This document shows positions 21,489 through 29,927 of a stretch of 64,000 bases of DNA, one piece after another (position 1 is the stretch's first letter; each line of letters starts with the position of its first letter). The stretch covers positions 558,001-622,000 of the forward strand of contig NZ_JAFKIP010000002.1 in the NCBI RefSeq assembly GCF_017305435.1. Direction: 5' to 3'. The notes under the pieces were generated by a model, which was given only the letters and a program-made list of their open reading frames with translations, was not told where the DNA came from and did no database searches. Origin of the DNA: Microbacterium sp. Lineage in GTDB: Bacteria > Actinomycetota > Actinomycetes > Actinomycetales > Microbacteriaceae. Position numbers and translations under genes: made by a program.

Positions 21489-22756
21489 ACGGCGGGCGGC
21501 CACGCACCCTGATCGGCTCGTACGGAACCATTAGCGTGACCAGGCGAGGCGCGTCCTACGTAGCGTTGGCGCGCATTCGCGACGCCGACGGGCGTCTGCG
21601 CAGAGTGACGGGTGCTGCACGTACGGAGTCGGCCGCTCGAGCCCGTTTGAAGGAGCGCCTGCTGGACAGGCCGGGCTTCGGTTCGGGAGGCCTGCTCGAT
21701 CTCAGCAGCTCCTTCCGTGACCTCGCTGATCTGTGGCTCGAGGATCTGGAGATGCGCGAGCTGTCGGACGGGACGAAGAAGAACTACCGCGATGATCTCC
21801 GCCTCCGCGTGCGGCCGCAGTTCGAGCACTTCTCGCTCGGTGAGATCACCACGGGCCGCGTGGAGTGGTTCCTCCGCTCTGAGAGGGCTGTGTCGTTCTC
21901 TCGTGCGCACCACTCGCGGACGATTCTCAATCAACTCTTCGGTTTTGCTCTCCGGCACGATGCGATCCCGCGGAATCCGGTGCAGGGAACAAGTCCATTG
22001 CGTCGGCCGAAGGGCGAGCGTCAGGCGTTGACCGTTGAGCAGATCAACGCGATCCGCGATGCCGCGGGTCGCTGGCGGACCGGACCCGACGTCAAAGGGC
22101 CCAAGCCCGACGGGCAGGTGCGCGACATCATCGAGGTGCTCCTCGGCACCGCGCTGCGCATCGGCGAGTGCCTCGCTCTCCGAGTGTGCGATGTCGAGGA
22201 CGGTCCCAGCGGGATGACGATCTCGGTGACGGGGACGGTCGTGTTGCGCACCGGCAGCGGCGCCGTGCGTCAAGACCACCCGAAGACCGAGCACTCTATC
22301 CGCCGAATCGCGGTTCCCGATTTCGCTGCGGACGTCGTTCGAGCACGGCTGGCCGGCATCCTGACTACCGACCCGGAACGGACCATCTTCGCCAATCGTG
22401 CGGGCGAGCCACTGAGCCCGTTCAATGTGCGACGTACCTTCCGAGCGTTCCTCGAGTTGGCAGATCTCGCGGGGGAGGGGATCACGTTGCGCTGGTATCG
22501 GCGGACCGGTGCAACGGTCATCGCGCGCGGGGCGAGCGCCGACGCTGCCGCCACCTTCCTCGGCCACGGATCGACAGCGATCACAGAAGGGCACTACATC
22601 GAGCCCGACCGCAGCGTGGATCGGGGGCCGGCAGGAATCCTCGAACGGACTCTACGCCGGGTGAACCCCGATACTTCGCTGCTCTCGACCGACGACGGAT
22701 TGGTGGATGATCTGGCGCTCGACTTCCTCGACGAGGAAGACATCGAAGCGGCCTAG
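21485..22756 (+). CDS. int: Tyrosine site-specific recombinase (integrase)
   Basis: This is a 423-residue phage-type integrase that would insert the element into tRNA-Ala. It has an N-terminal AP2-like arm-binding domain, a SAM-like core-binding domain (about residues 80-170), and a catalytic domain. Catalytic residues are visible in GTALRIGECLALR (Arg, near 225), RWYRRTGATVIARG (Arg, with Trp-Tyr in place of the usual His at the first position, near 336), LGHGS (His, near 360) and HYIEP (Tyr, near 371). It is coupled to the excisionase gene. Confidence 0.93.
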   Translation: MNGGRPRTLIGSYGTISVTRRGASYVALARIRDADGRLRRVTGAARTESAARARLKERLLDRPGFGSGGLLDLSSSFRDLADLWLEDLEMRELSDGTKKNYRDDLRLRVRPQFEHFSLGEITTGRVEWFLRSERAVSFSRAHHSRTILNQLFGFALRHDAIPRNPVQGTSPLRRPKGERQALTVEQINAIRDAAGRWRTGPDVKGPKPDGQVRDIIEVLLGTALRIGECLALRVCDVEDGPSGMTISVTGTVVLRTGSGAVRQDHPKTEHSIRRIAVPDFAADVVRARLAGILTTDPERTIFANRAGEPLSPFNVRRTFRAFLELADLAGEGITLRWYRRTGATVIARGASADAAATFLGHGSTAITEGHYIEPDRSVDRGPAGILERTLRRVNPDTSLLSTDDGLVDDLALDFLDEEDIEAA

Positions 22757-22759
22757 TGG

Positions 22760-23050
22760 CTATTCGATCGGTCGACCTCGATCATTCGTGCCCCAACTCG
22801 CGATCGGCCCGCCATCTGGGCCGTGGTTCCGCAGGAACTCGCCGTGGACGCGCTCGCAGGCGAGGCGGAGGGTGTTTGACCAGCCGATGACTGCGCCGCG
22901 GAAGCTGACACGGTAGCGAACGTCGTCGTCGCTCACTCGGCGGATCTCGATCGTGCCGTACACGCGGTCGTGTGCGTCGAGCAGGCTCCAGGTGCCCGTG
23001 GGATTCTCCTGCGCTGCCAGGAGCGGGTGCCACCGGCGCTGGTCGACCAT
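22760..23050 (-). CDS. Hypothetical protein, 96 residues
   Basis: The frame from ATG 23050 encodes MVDQRRWHPLLAAQENPTG and then a compact globular sequence with a VYGTIEIRR strand and a WSNTLRLACERVHGEFL helix. It is convergent with the integrase, with only three bases between the stop codons. I do not recognise a named family. The composition is typical of real coding sequence. Confidence 0.6.
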   Translation of the reverse strand: MVDQRRWHPLLAAQENPTGTWSLLDAHDRVYGTIEIRRVSDDDVRYRVSFRGAVIGWSNTLRLACERVHGEFLRNHGPDGGPIASWGTNDRGRPIE

Positions 23051-23142
23051 AGGGTTCCTCCTCCGGCCGACACGGATGAGGGTAGAACGACCTGCAGACA
23101 TCGCCGTGTGAATCGTGGGCGCTGGGTGCGCACCTTCATGCC

Positions 23143-23418
23143 ATGAGCGATCGTGAGCGCGCTGACGCCGTCCTCGAGCACGTGGCTGTGCTCGCGTTCC
23201 TGTACTACCCCGGCATCGAGGTCGATGATCCGAGTTACCGCCTCGCCGACGACATCGAATGGTGTCTCGCGCGGCTGGGCGGTGTGGCCGACGTCGAGCG
23301 GGAACGGATGCGTGCGCTCTTCGAAAGAGCGATCACGGACCCCACCGCGACGCGCGAGGAGTTGTTCACGGCTCTCGTTGAGCTCGACGGAGTTCTCGCA
23401 GTGGAGCACCATGAGTGA
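23143..23418 (+). CDS. Hypothetical protein, 91 residues
   Basis: This small acidic protein, starting MSDRERADAVLEHVAVLAF, is predicted all-helical. It overlaps the next gene by eight bases, so the two are probably one transcription unit. No family is recognised. The promoter probably lies in the gap 23051-23142, shared with the leftward gene. Confidence 0.6.
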   Translation: MSDRERADAVLEHVAVLAFLYYPGIEVDDPSYRLADDIEWCLARLGGVADVERERMRALFERAITDPTATREELFTALVELDGVLAVEHHE

Positions 23419-24379
23419 CGCGCAGCCGAGCGACGACGAGCGGGCAGCGCGCCTGGCGGCGCAGCGGAACGCATGGAACGACGCGCACCCGACCTACTAC
23501 GCCGAGTACCGTGAGCGGAACCGTGAGGACATCCGCCGGAAGAACCGCGAGCGGGAGCGTGATCGTGCTCAGCGCGAGCGGGAGGAGAAGGCGCGCCGTC
23601 AGAAGGGGATCGATCGCGCAAGCGCGTGGGCAGCGGAGCACCCGGAGGAGCGTCAGCAAGCGCGCGAGCGCTACAAGCAGAAGCACCCGGAGACGTACAA
23701 GCAGGCTCAGCGCGACTATTATCACCGGAACCGCGACGCGATCGCCGAGCGGCGGCGGGCGCGTGAGGCTGCAGACCCAGCGAAGGCGAACGAGGCTCGA
23801 CGCCGCGCGGTCGACCGGGCCCGGGCTGCCGGCCGCGACCCGGCATGGTCGCCCACTCCTGACCAACGTGCGACCTATCGTGAGCGCGAGAACGAGACAA
23901 GGCGCCTGCAGCGTCGCCGTGCGCGTGCCGGGTTGCCCGAGCGTCGGCTTCACCGGGTCCTAGCGCCGGAGCGACGTCACAACGATGCAGCGGCCGACGC
24001 CTTCTTCGCGCAGAAGCGGAGCGGTGAGGACATCGCCCGAATCAGAGATCAGGACGAGCCGACTCCTCCGGACTTGGTGCACGCGTGGCAGGAGCGTTCG
24101 GAGAACTGGCGTGTGGTGCGCGAGATCCTTGCGGTCGCTGAGGAGTACTTCACCGATCATGAGGTCGAGTTACGGGCGCGCGTCGCTGAGGTATCCCGCG
24201 CGCGGTTCCGGGGCGGGATGCTTCCCCTCGACGTGTACACGGAACCGCGCCGTCACGCTCTCGAGTTCGCAAGCCGGGGCTATCTCCGCGCCAACGCTGC
24301 CTCCCCGACATCATCGCTGACGATCTTTCGCTGGCTCACGACCGATTACGCCCAACGGCGACCCGACATCACGCTTTGA
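23411..24379 (+). CDS. Charge-rich protein with Tyr/Arg repeats, unknown function
   Basis: The protein has 322 residues. The first about 150 are extremely rich in Arg, Glu and Lys and contain a loose repeat of about 15-25 residues: HPTYYAEYRERNREDIRRK, HPEERQQARERYKQK, HPETYKQAQRDYYHRNRD. Similar R/K/Y-rich repeats occur in phage and actinobacterial proteins, some linked to HNH or endonuclease VII domains, but no nuclease motif is visible here. The C-terminal half (from about residue 200) looks globular and ends FRWLTTDYAQRRPDITL. Nucleic-acid binding is plausible from the charge, not shown. Confidence 0.6.
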   Translation: MSDAQPSDDERAARLAAQRNAWNDAHPTYYAEYRERNREDIRRKNRERERDRAQREREEKARRQKGIDRASAWAAEHPEERQQARERYKQKHPETYKQAQRDYYHRNRDAIAERRRAREAADPAKANEARRRAVDRARAAGRDPAWSPTPDQRATYRERENETRRLQRRRARAGLPERRLHRVLAPERRHNDAAADAFFAQKRSGEDIARIRDQDEPTPPDLVHAWQERSENWRVVREILAVAEEYFTDHEVELRARVAEVSRARFRGGMLPLDVYTEPRRHALEFASRGYLRANAASPTSSLTIFRWLTTDYAQRRPDITL

Positions 24380-24469
24380 TCGATCCCTGAGCGGGCAGCG
24401 GCGTGGACAGCGAGATACAGCCGTTCTGCCAACTGGTGAGCGTCGAATTGTGGGCGTTCGCGGCCGGTG

Positions 24470-24889
24470 TTACGGCTTCCACACCATCAGCACGACTATC
24501 GCGACCAGGCAGATGGTTGCGATACCTGAGCTCACCGCGACGCGTGTGTAGCGCTGCCTCGGTCCCTGCCGTTCCGGGTGGAGGTATGTGGGGATGACGA
24601 TCCCGAGCGTAAGCGCAACGGCGATCACATACAGGATGAGGGATCCCAGAATCCAGGGGGTGGTGATGGAGAGGTCGTATTTTGGGTCGGCCATACCCAT
24701 GACTCCGAATCCGGTGACAATCACGAGGAGGGACAGGTAGGTCAGGAAGCGGAGGCCTTTCGGTGACGCCGTTGCGCGGGCGGTGTCTCCGGTGCGGAGC
24801 GCCCGGAGGCCGGTCATGGGCACTATGGCGATGGGGCCGATGATGAAGACCGCGGTGGCGACGTGCAGGATGCTGAACAGAAGGTCCAA
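24470..24889 (-). CDS. DUF2269-like integral membrane protein
   Basis: The 139-residue protein has four predicted helices, starting MDLLFSILHVATAVFIIGP, with further segments near residues 48-66, 80-100 and 116-136. The layout resembles DUF2269 membrane proteins. It lies 27 bases downstream of the ABC transporter ATPase gene on the same strand and may be its third component or be co-regulated with it. The function is unknown. Confidence 0.6.
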   Translation of the reverse strand: MDLLFSILHVATAVFIIGPIAIVPMTGLRALRTGDTARATASPKGLRFLTYLSLLVIVTGFGVMGMADPKYDLSITTPWILGSLILYVIAVALTLGIVIPTYLHPERQGPRQRYTRVAVSSGIATICLVAIVVLMVWKP

Positions 24890-24916
24890 GGAGTTTTCCT
24901 TTGCTGGGGCCGCTGG

Positions 24917-25612
24917 TTAGGCGGCCGCGGAGACGGTGTCGACGAGTGCGCCGTCGACGAGGTTGACGACGCCGTGCATCTGGGGGAGGTGGACGAGGTC
25001 GTGGGTGACGAGCAGCGTCGAGGTGTTCAACTCGTCGGTGAGGCGGAGGATGAGTTCGATGATGCTGGCACCGCGTTCCTGGTCGAGGGCGCTGGTGGGT
25101 TCGTCGACGAGGAGCACGCTGGGGTCGTTCATCAGGGCGCGGGCGATGTTCACTCGCTGGCGTTGCCCGCCGGAGAGCTGGTGGGGTCGTTTGTCTCGGT
25201 GGTCGGCAAGTCCGACCGCGTCCAGAAGCGTCTCGGCGCGTTTGGCTGCGTTGCCACGGTTTCGGCGGGAGTGGCGCGCGCCGAGCTCATTCATGACGGA
25301 GAGCTGCTCGAGCGCGGTCAGGGACGGGATGAGGTTGGACTGCTGGAAAACGATGCCGATCTTGTCCCGGCGGGTCTCAGTCGCCTCGCCGGGACTGAGG
25401 CGGGTGGCATCGATGTCGTCGATGATGACCTGCCCGTTGTCGGGGCGGATGAGGGTCGCGGCGACGGCGAGGAGGCTGGACTTGCCGGAGCCGCTGGGTC
25501 CGGTGATGCCGGTAACGGTTCCTGGGTGAGCGGTGAGGCTGACCTGGTTGACGGCGGTGACGCGATTGTCGCCGTCGGGGAAGGTGAGGGTGATGTTGTC
25601 GAGGCGGATCAT
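24917..25612 (-). CDS. ABC transporter ATP-binding protein (MacB/LolD type)
   Basis: This is a 231-residue ATPase. Walker A GPSGSGKSS is near residue 39, the Q-loop FQQSNLIPSL near 88, the signature LSGGQRQRV near 143, Walker B VLLVDEPTSALD near 163, and the switch HD in LLVTHDLVHL near 200. It overlaps the permease gene by four bases, and the pair forms a MacB/FtsX-type exporter. This class usually exports or extracts peptides and lipoproteins rather than importing nutrients. Confidence 0.9.
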   Translation of the reverse strand: MIRLDNITLTFPDGDNRVTAVNQVSLTAHPGTVTGITGPSGSGKSSLLAVAATLIRPDNGQVIIDDIDATRLSPGEATETRRDKIGIVFQQSNLIPSLTALEQLSVMNELGARHSRRNRGNAAKRAETLLDAVGLADHRDKRPHQLSGGQRQRVNIARALMNDPSVLLVDEPTSALDQERGASIIELILRLTDELNTSTLLVTHDLVHLPQMHGVVNLVDGALVDTVSAAA

Positions 25613-26679
25613 CGGTTGCTCCCGAGGGCGGTGAGGGGGTCGGCGGAGGTCACGGAGCGGAGCGCGAATGCGGCTCCGGCGAGGCCGAGCGTGATCATGA
25701 TCGCGCCGGGCAGCAGTGTCGTGAGTGGATTCAGGAGGAACGGCAGGGCGGTACCGGCGAGCGTGCCAAAGAGGGTGACCACTCCCAACCCGATTCCTAT
25801 CCCCAGCAGCAGCACGATCAGCGCCTGACCCAGTGCGTCCCGGACGAGAGAGGAGGTGCTTGCGCCAAGTGCTTTGAGCACGGCGATGTCACCCTTGCGT
25901 TGCATGGTCCAGACGGTGAAGAACGCGCCGATGACGAGGCCGGAGATCCCGAACAGCATCGTGACCATCAGCAGAAGCGACCCGATCTCGGAGCGGAACG
26001 CGCTGAGCGCGGTCAACGACCCCAGGACGGTTTGGGAGACGGTGGAGGTCGCGGTGTCCACGGTCTCCCAGTCCGGTGACCCGGTGACAGCGAGAACCGT
26101 CGCGTAAGCATCGGGGTTGCCAGTGGCAGCCGAATAGGTCTGCCAGTCGGACAGGGTCATCTCCACCACCGGGGTGTGGCTGTACCAGGCATCGCCAGCG
26201 ATCGTTTCGACCGTGTACGTGGTCCCCGCGATTGTCACGTCATCGCCGATAGCGACGTCGAGGTCTTTGGCTGCGGGAGCGGAGAGGCTCACCCGACCAT
26301 CCTGGGAGGGGGCGGTGGCGTTAAATCCGGGTTGCACGCCGAAGATGGCGATCGCGATGCGGGCGTCGCCGGCCTCTGCCCGGGTCTGGCTGATCCCGAT
26401 AGGTTCTGCCGAGGTGACGCCGGCCGCGGTGTCCCAAGCAGTTTTCTGCTGTTCGGTGATGGTGGAGTCAGAGAAGCTTGCAGCCGCACCGTCCGTGGTG
26501 GGCGCAGAAAGGGTCACCCGATCTGCCGGGATCGACAGGACGGCGGAGATGTTCTGGACGGCAAGGCCACCGGTGAGGCCGCTGAGGAAGCCGACGAGAA
26601 CGGTGATGAGGGCAACGACCGACCCGATCAAGACGAATCGGCCGCGGGCGAAGCGTAGGTCGCGGAGCGCGACGAACAT
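25609..26679 (-). CDS. FtsX/MacB-type ABC transporter permease
   Basis: The protein has 356 residues with the MacB layout: one helix at residues 16-36, a large extracytoplasmic domain (about 40-235), then three helices within residues 240-350. The conserved cytoplasmic coupling segment KGDIAVLKALGAS is near residue 266. It is transcribed divergently from the sensor kinase gene, and such pairing of an exporter with a two-component system is common in sensing and resisting cell-envelope-active peptides. The substrate cannot be read from the sequence. Confidence 0.87.
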   Translation of the reverse strand: MFVALRDLRFARGRFVLIGSVVALITVLVGFLSGLTGGLAVQNISAVLSIPADRVTLSAPTTDGAAASFSDSTITEQQKTAWDTAAGVTSAEPIGISQTRAEAGDARIAIAIFGVQPGFNATAPSQDGRVSLSAPAAKDLDVAIGDDVTIAGTTYTVETIAGDAWYSHTPVVEMTLSDWQTYSAATGNPDAYATVLAVTGSPDWETVDTATSTVSQTVLGSLTALSAFRSEIGSLLLMVTMLFGISGLVIGAFFTVWTMQRKGDIAVLKALGASTSSLVRDALGQALIVLLLGIGIGLGVVTLFGTLAGTALPFLLNPLTTLLPGAIMITLGLAGAAFALRSVTSADPLTALGSNR

Positions 26680-26824
26680 GAGATTCCTTTCCGGTCACCC
26701 GACCTGGGGACACCTACCACTTTTCCTTTCTCGACCTGCCATCTCATCGCCTGCCAGCACAGGCTTTGCCGACTGAAGGGTGGTTGGGAAAGTCGTCCTT
26801 TCGGAGGATTCCGCAGTCATAGCC

Positions 26825-28030
26825 ATGCGTAAGATTCGGTCCATGCCCCACACCGCGCTCACCCCAGTGTTCTTGGGTCTTCGCACCGGGCTGCATGTAC
26901 TTTTCGCCGCTCTCGCCGTTCTGGTCATCGTCCGCGCGGTGATTTCACCGACGGAGAGCAGCTTCGCCGCTATCGTCCTCACACTGGTGATGATCGCCAC
27001 ATACGGGGTCGGGGCGATAAGGACCAGGACCACGGGTCGGAGTGGCCGCGTGCTGCGCCTGCTGTGGTTGGCGGCGCTCACGCTCCAGTGGGTGGTCCTG
27101 TTATGGCTGACACCCGAAGCCGCGTACCTCGTCTTTCCTCTGTTCTTCCTCTACCTCCATCTCCTCGGCCCCTGGTGGGGTGCTGCAGCGATCGCCGTCG
27201 CGACCGTGACTGCCATCTGTGCGCTTGGCATCCATAACGGATGGAGTCTCGCGGGAGTCGTCGGCCCACTGATCGGCGCGGGAGTCGCCCTCCTGATCGG
27301 TCTTGGCTACCAGGCTCTGGCCCGAGAGGCGGAACAACGCGAGACCCTCATGCATGAACTGCTCGCTACCCGAGGACAGCTCGCTGCAACCGAACACGAA
27401 TCCGGAGTCCTCGCCGAACGCGCCCGGCTGGCTCGCGAAATCCACGACACCCTCGCCCAAGGCCTCTCCAGCATCCAGATGCTGCTCTACGCCGCCGACA
27501 AAGCCGACCCTGACCGACCTGGCGCGGAGCACATCCGGCTTGCCCGAGAAACGGCGGCCAGCAATCTTGCTGATGCACGCCGGTTCGTCCGTGAACTGAC
27601 CCCACCCGATCTTGACGACCGCGGCCTTGGCGGAGCGCTGCGGAGGCTCGCCGACTCTCAATGGGCTGCGCAAGGACTCCACGTCAACGTGCGTGTATCC
27701 GACACACTCGATCTACCGATGCACGTCCAGACGGCGCTGCTGCGAATCGCGCAGGGAGCTATCGCCAACGTCATCCAGCACGCACACGCCACCACCGCAA
27801 CGATCACTCTCGCCGCAGATCACGAACGGCTGCAGTTCACCATCGCCGACGACGGCAAAGGCTTCGACCCCCAGCTCGCATCCACCGAATCGCGCGGTCG
27901 CTCAGATTCGTTCGGACTCCAGGCGACCCGCGAACGAGCAGAACAACTCGGTGGCAGCCTCGCCATCGACACCCACCCTGGCCATGGAACTCAGCTGACC
28001 ATCGAGCTCACCCTGGAGCAGACCACATGA
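26825..28030 (+). CDS. Sensor histidine kinase (HisKA_3, NarL-partner type)
   Basis: The protein has 401 residues. Five or six membrane helices occupy about residues 10-165, there is no large extracellular domain, and a coiled segment leads to the HisKA_3 box RARLAREIHDTLAQGLSSIQM (split), with the phospho-acceptor His near residue 208. The ATPase has the N box region NVIQHAHATTATI and DDGKGFDP. The ATG at 26825 (MRKIRSMPH) is preferred; ATG 26843 is also possible. The stop overlaps the regulator start (ATGA). Confidence 0.88.
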   Translation: MRKIRSMPHTALTPVFLGLRTGLHVLFAALAVLVIVRAVISPTESSFAAIVLTLVMIATYGVGAIRTRTTGRSGRVLRLLWLAALTLQWVVLLWLTPEAAYLVFPLFFLYLHLLGPWWGAAAIAVATVTAICALGIHNGWSLAGVVGPLIGAGVALLIGLGYQALAREAEQRETLMHELLATRGQLAATEHESGVLAERARLAREIHDTLAQGLSSIQMLLYAADKADPDRPGAEHIRLARETAASNLADARRFVRELTPPDLDDRGLGGALRRLADSQWAAQGLHVNVRVSDTLDLPMHVQTALLRIAQGAIANVIQHAHATTATITLAADHERLQFTIADDGKGFDPQLASTESRGRSDSFGLQATRERAEQLGGSLAIDTHPGHGTQLTIELTLEQTT

Positions 28031-28653
28031 CCCGGCTTCTGATCGCCGACGACCACCCCATCGTCCGCGCTGGACTGGTGGCTCTCTTCGCCCTCGAGGA
28101 GGACATAGACGTCATCGCGGAAGCTGCCACACCCGACGAAGCGGTTTTCGCCGCAGAACACAGCAACCCTGACGTAGTACTGATGGATCTCCAGTTCGGC
28201 GCCCAGGCCTCCACAACCGGAGTCGACGCGACACGGCGTATCCGCGCCCTCGACGCAGCCCCGTATGTCCTCGTGCTCACCAACTACGACTCTGACGCCG
28301 ACATCCTGGGAGCCGTGGAAGCCGGCGCCAGCGGCTATCTCCTCAAAGATGCCCCACCCCACGAGCTCGCAGCAGCCGTCCGCGCCGCCGCCGCAGGCGA
28401 AAGCGCCCTCGCGCCCGTCATCGCCTCAAGACTTCTGAGCCGCATGCGAGCACCCCAAGCGAACCTCAGCAGTCGCGAGATGCAAGTACTCAAGCTCGTC
28501 GCCGCTGGCCACTCGAACACCGACATCGCAACAGAACTCTTCGTCAGCGAGACCACCGTCAAATCCCACCTCGCCCACATCTTCACCAAGCTCGCCGTCA
28601 CCTCACGCACCGCAGCCGTATCCGCAGCCAGACAACGCGGCATCCTGCGCTAA
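28027..28653 (+). CDS. NarL/FixJ-family response regulator
   Basis: This is a 208-residue regulator. The receiver domain has acidic pocket DDHP near residue 8, phospho-acceptor Asp in VVLMDLQFG near residue 57, and the Lys in LLKDAPPHELA near residue 112. The LuxR-type DNA-binding domain follows: LSSREMQVLKLVAAGHSNTDIA with SETTVKSHLAHIFTKL. It is translationally coupled to the sensor gene and is likely to control the divergent exporter genes. Confidence 0.92.
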   Translation: MTRLLIADDHPIVRAGLVALFALEEDIDVIAEAATPDEAVFAAEHSNPDVVLMDLQFGAQASTTGVDATRRIRALDAAPYVLVLTNYDSDADILGAVEAGASGYLLKDAPPHELAAAVRAAAAGESALAPVIASRLLSRMRAPQANLSSREMQVLKLVAAGHSNTDIATELFVSETTVKSHLAHIFTKLAVTSRTAAVSAARQRGILR

Positions 28654-28861
28654 ACCCGCGGCACGACGTCATCCCGCATGACACGGCAGCCCGCAACACG
28701 GTCGGTCAGCGGGCGAGCCCGACGATTGAGCTGGACCAGGCGTGCGATGTTCACAAAAGTCTCGAACAGCGATTCCAACTTGGATCGTATAATCAGTACG
28801 CCGACTTGCACGGTGATCCTTGGTCGAACGGGCGGCACGCGCAAACCTCACCCGAGTGGGT

Positions 28862-29437
28862 TCATGGGCGATGATCCGAGTCCTCGGCTTCCGCCATGAA
28901 CGCGTCCTCGACCGCCCGCCTGCGCGCGACGTCTTCGACGACAAACCGACGGAAGTCGGCTGCGCGGTCCTTGATCGCCGCCTCTTCGACGGCTGGCGCG
29001 GGATCCTCCCCAGGCCAAGCGGTCTGACGTGTCGCCCGGTCGCGGTCGATGCGCGAGCCGCAAGCGGCGACCCAGTCGTGCAGGCGCTCGCGCGCCTCGG
29101 CGAAGTCCTGGTGCCAGCCGAGGGGAGCGGAGCCATGCTGCTCCTCGTCGTAGGCGCAGAGCCAGTGCAGGTGCAGGGCGGAGAGCTCCCAAACGAGTTC
29201 GGAGTGGCGATGCCACAGCGGCGGGATGATCGACGGTCCGAGGCCGTATGTGCGTCGTAGCCAGTTCACCCACCTGTCGAGCTCCACCCACTCGAATGCA
29301 GCTCGATCCGAGGTGAGCACGTTCCAGTTCACCGGGCGGGGCACGCTCGGCAGGCCATCGACCTCACCTTCAGGGCCGTCCGGCGTCGGTGGCTCGAACT
29401 CGTAGCCCGGAAAGTGCAGGGGCTCGTCGGCGGTCAT
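28862..29437 (-). CDS. Conserved hypothetical protein of the transfer module
   Basis: This is a 191-residue soluble protein, rich in Trp and His in the centre (WVNWLRRTYGLG, LWHRHSELVWELSALH, GWHQDFAEARERLHDWV). It is the last gene of the leftward transfer operon, seven bases after ssb. I recall similar proteins beside coupling-protein genes in actinobacterial elements but cannot name a domain with confidence. The 208 bases beyond it (28654-28861) hold no gene that I can support. Confidence 0.65.
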   Translation of the reverse strand: MTADEPLHFPGYEFEPPTPDGPEGEVDGLPSVPRPVNWNVLTSDRAAFEWVELDRWVNWLRRTYGLGPSIIPPLWHRHSELVWELSALHLHWLCAYDEEQHGSAPLGWHQDFAEARERLHDWVAACGSRIDRDRATRQTAWPGEDPAPAVEEAAIKDRAADFRRFVVEDVARRRAVEDAFMAEAEDSDHRP

Positions 29438-29444
29438 CAGTCGC

Positions 29445-29873
29445 TCAGATGACCACGGGCCGGACGGCGGGCTTTGCCGTCGACGGGGCGGATGCCGCCA
29501 CCGGGGGAAGCGCGTTGCGGCGGCGTTGCAGGATGTAGTTCGTGCGCGCGGAGTCGTGCCCGAGTCGCTTCGCGACGAACTCCTCGGTCCCGACCGTTTC
29601 GCCGTCGCGCTCCCGCGTCGAGGTGTGCGTGTAGCCCTCGGCGATGAATACGTCGCCCTTGTTGAACATCGCGTACGCCCGTTCCGCGTTGCGCCGGAAC
29701 ATCACGAGGTCGTGGTAGGTGGTCTCGGTCTGGGTGAATGTGCCGTCTTCGTTGCGTTCGAAGTGCTCCTGCCCGATGCGCGCCCAGAACCGGGCTTCGC
29801 CTTTCGCGTTGAATGCGAGCTGAGGCTGCGACGCGATGAACCCGGAGAGAGACTGCTGGGTGTGGATAGTCAT
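29445..29873 (-). CDS. Single-stranded DNA-binding protein of the element
   Basis: The 142-residue OB-fold protein has the SSB order: FIASQPQLAFNAKGEARFWARIG, the TYHDLVMFRRNAERAYAMFNKGD strand-loop, and a VAKRLGHDSARTNY segment. It lacks the acidic C-terminal tail (it ends AVRPVVI), so it may not dock partner proteins like the housekeeping SSB. It is embedded in the transfer operon, consistent with protecting single strands during transfer. A second SSB lies at 60089. Confidence 0.82.
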   Translation of the reverse strand: MTIHTQQSLSGFIASQPQLAFNAKGEARFWARIGQEHFERNEDGTFTQTETTYHDLVMFRRNAERAYAMFNKGDVFIAEGYTHTSTRERDGETVGTEEFVAKRLGHDSARTNYILQRRRNALPPVAASAPSTAKPAVRPVVI

Positions 29874-29927
29874 CGGATGCTCCTGCCAGGGGGCCGCATG
29901 TCGGCCATCACCCGTTAGGTGCGTCGC

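Noticed and set aside
28788-28793. A perfect TATAAT in the gene-free stretch 28654-28861
   Set aside because: No matching -35 box at proper spacing and no gene downstream on that strand.
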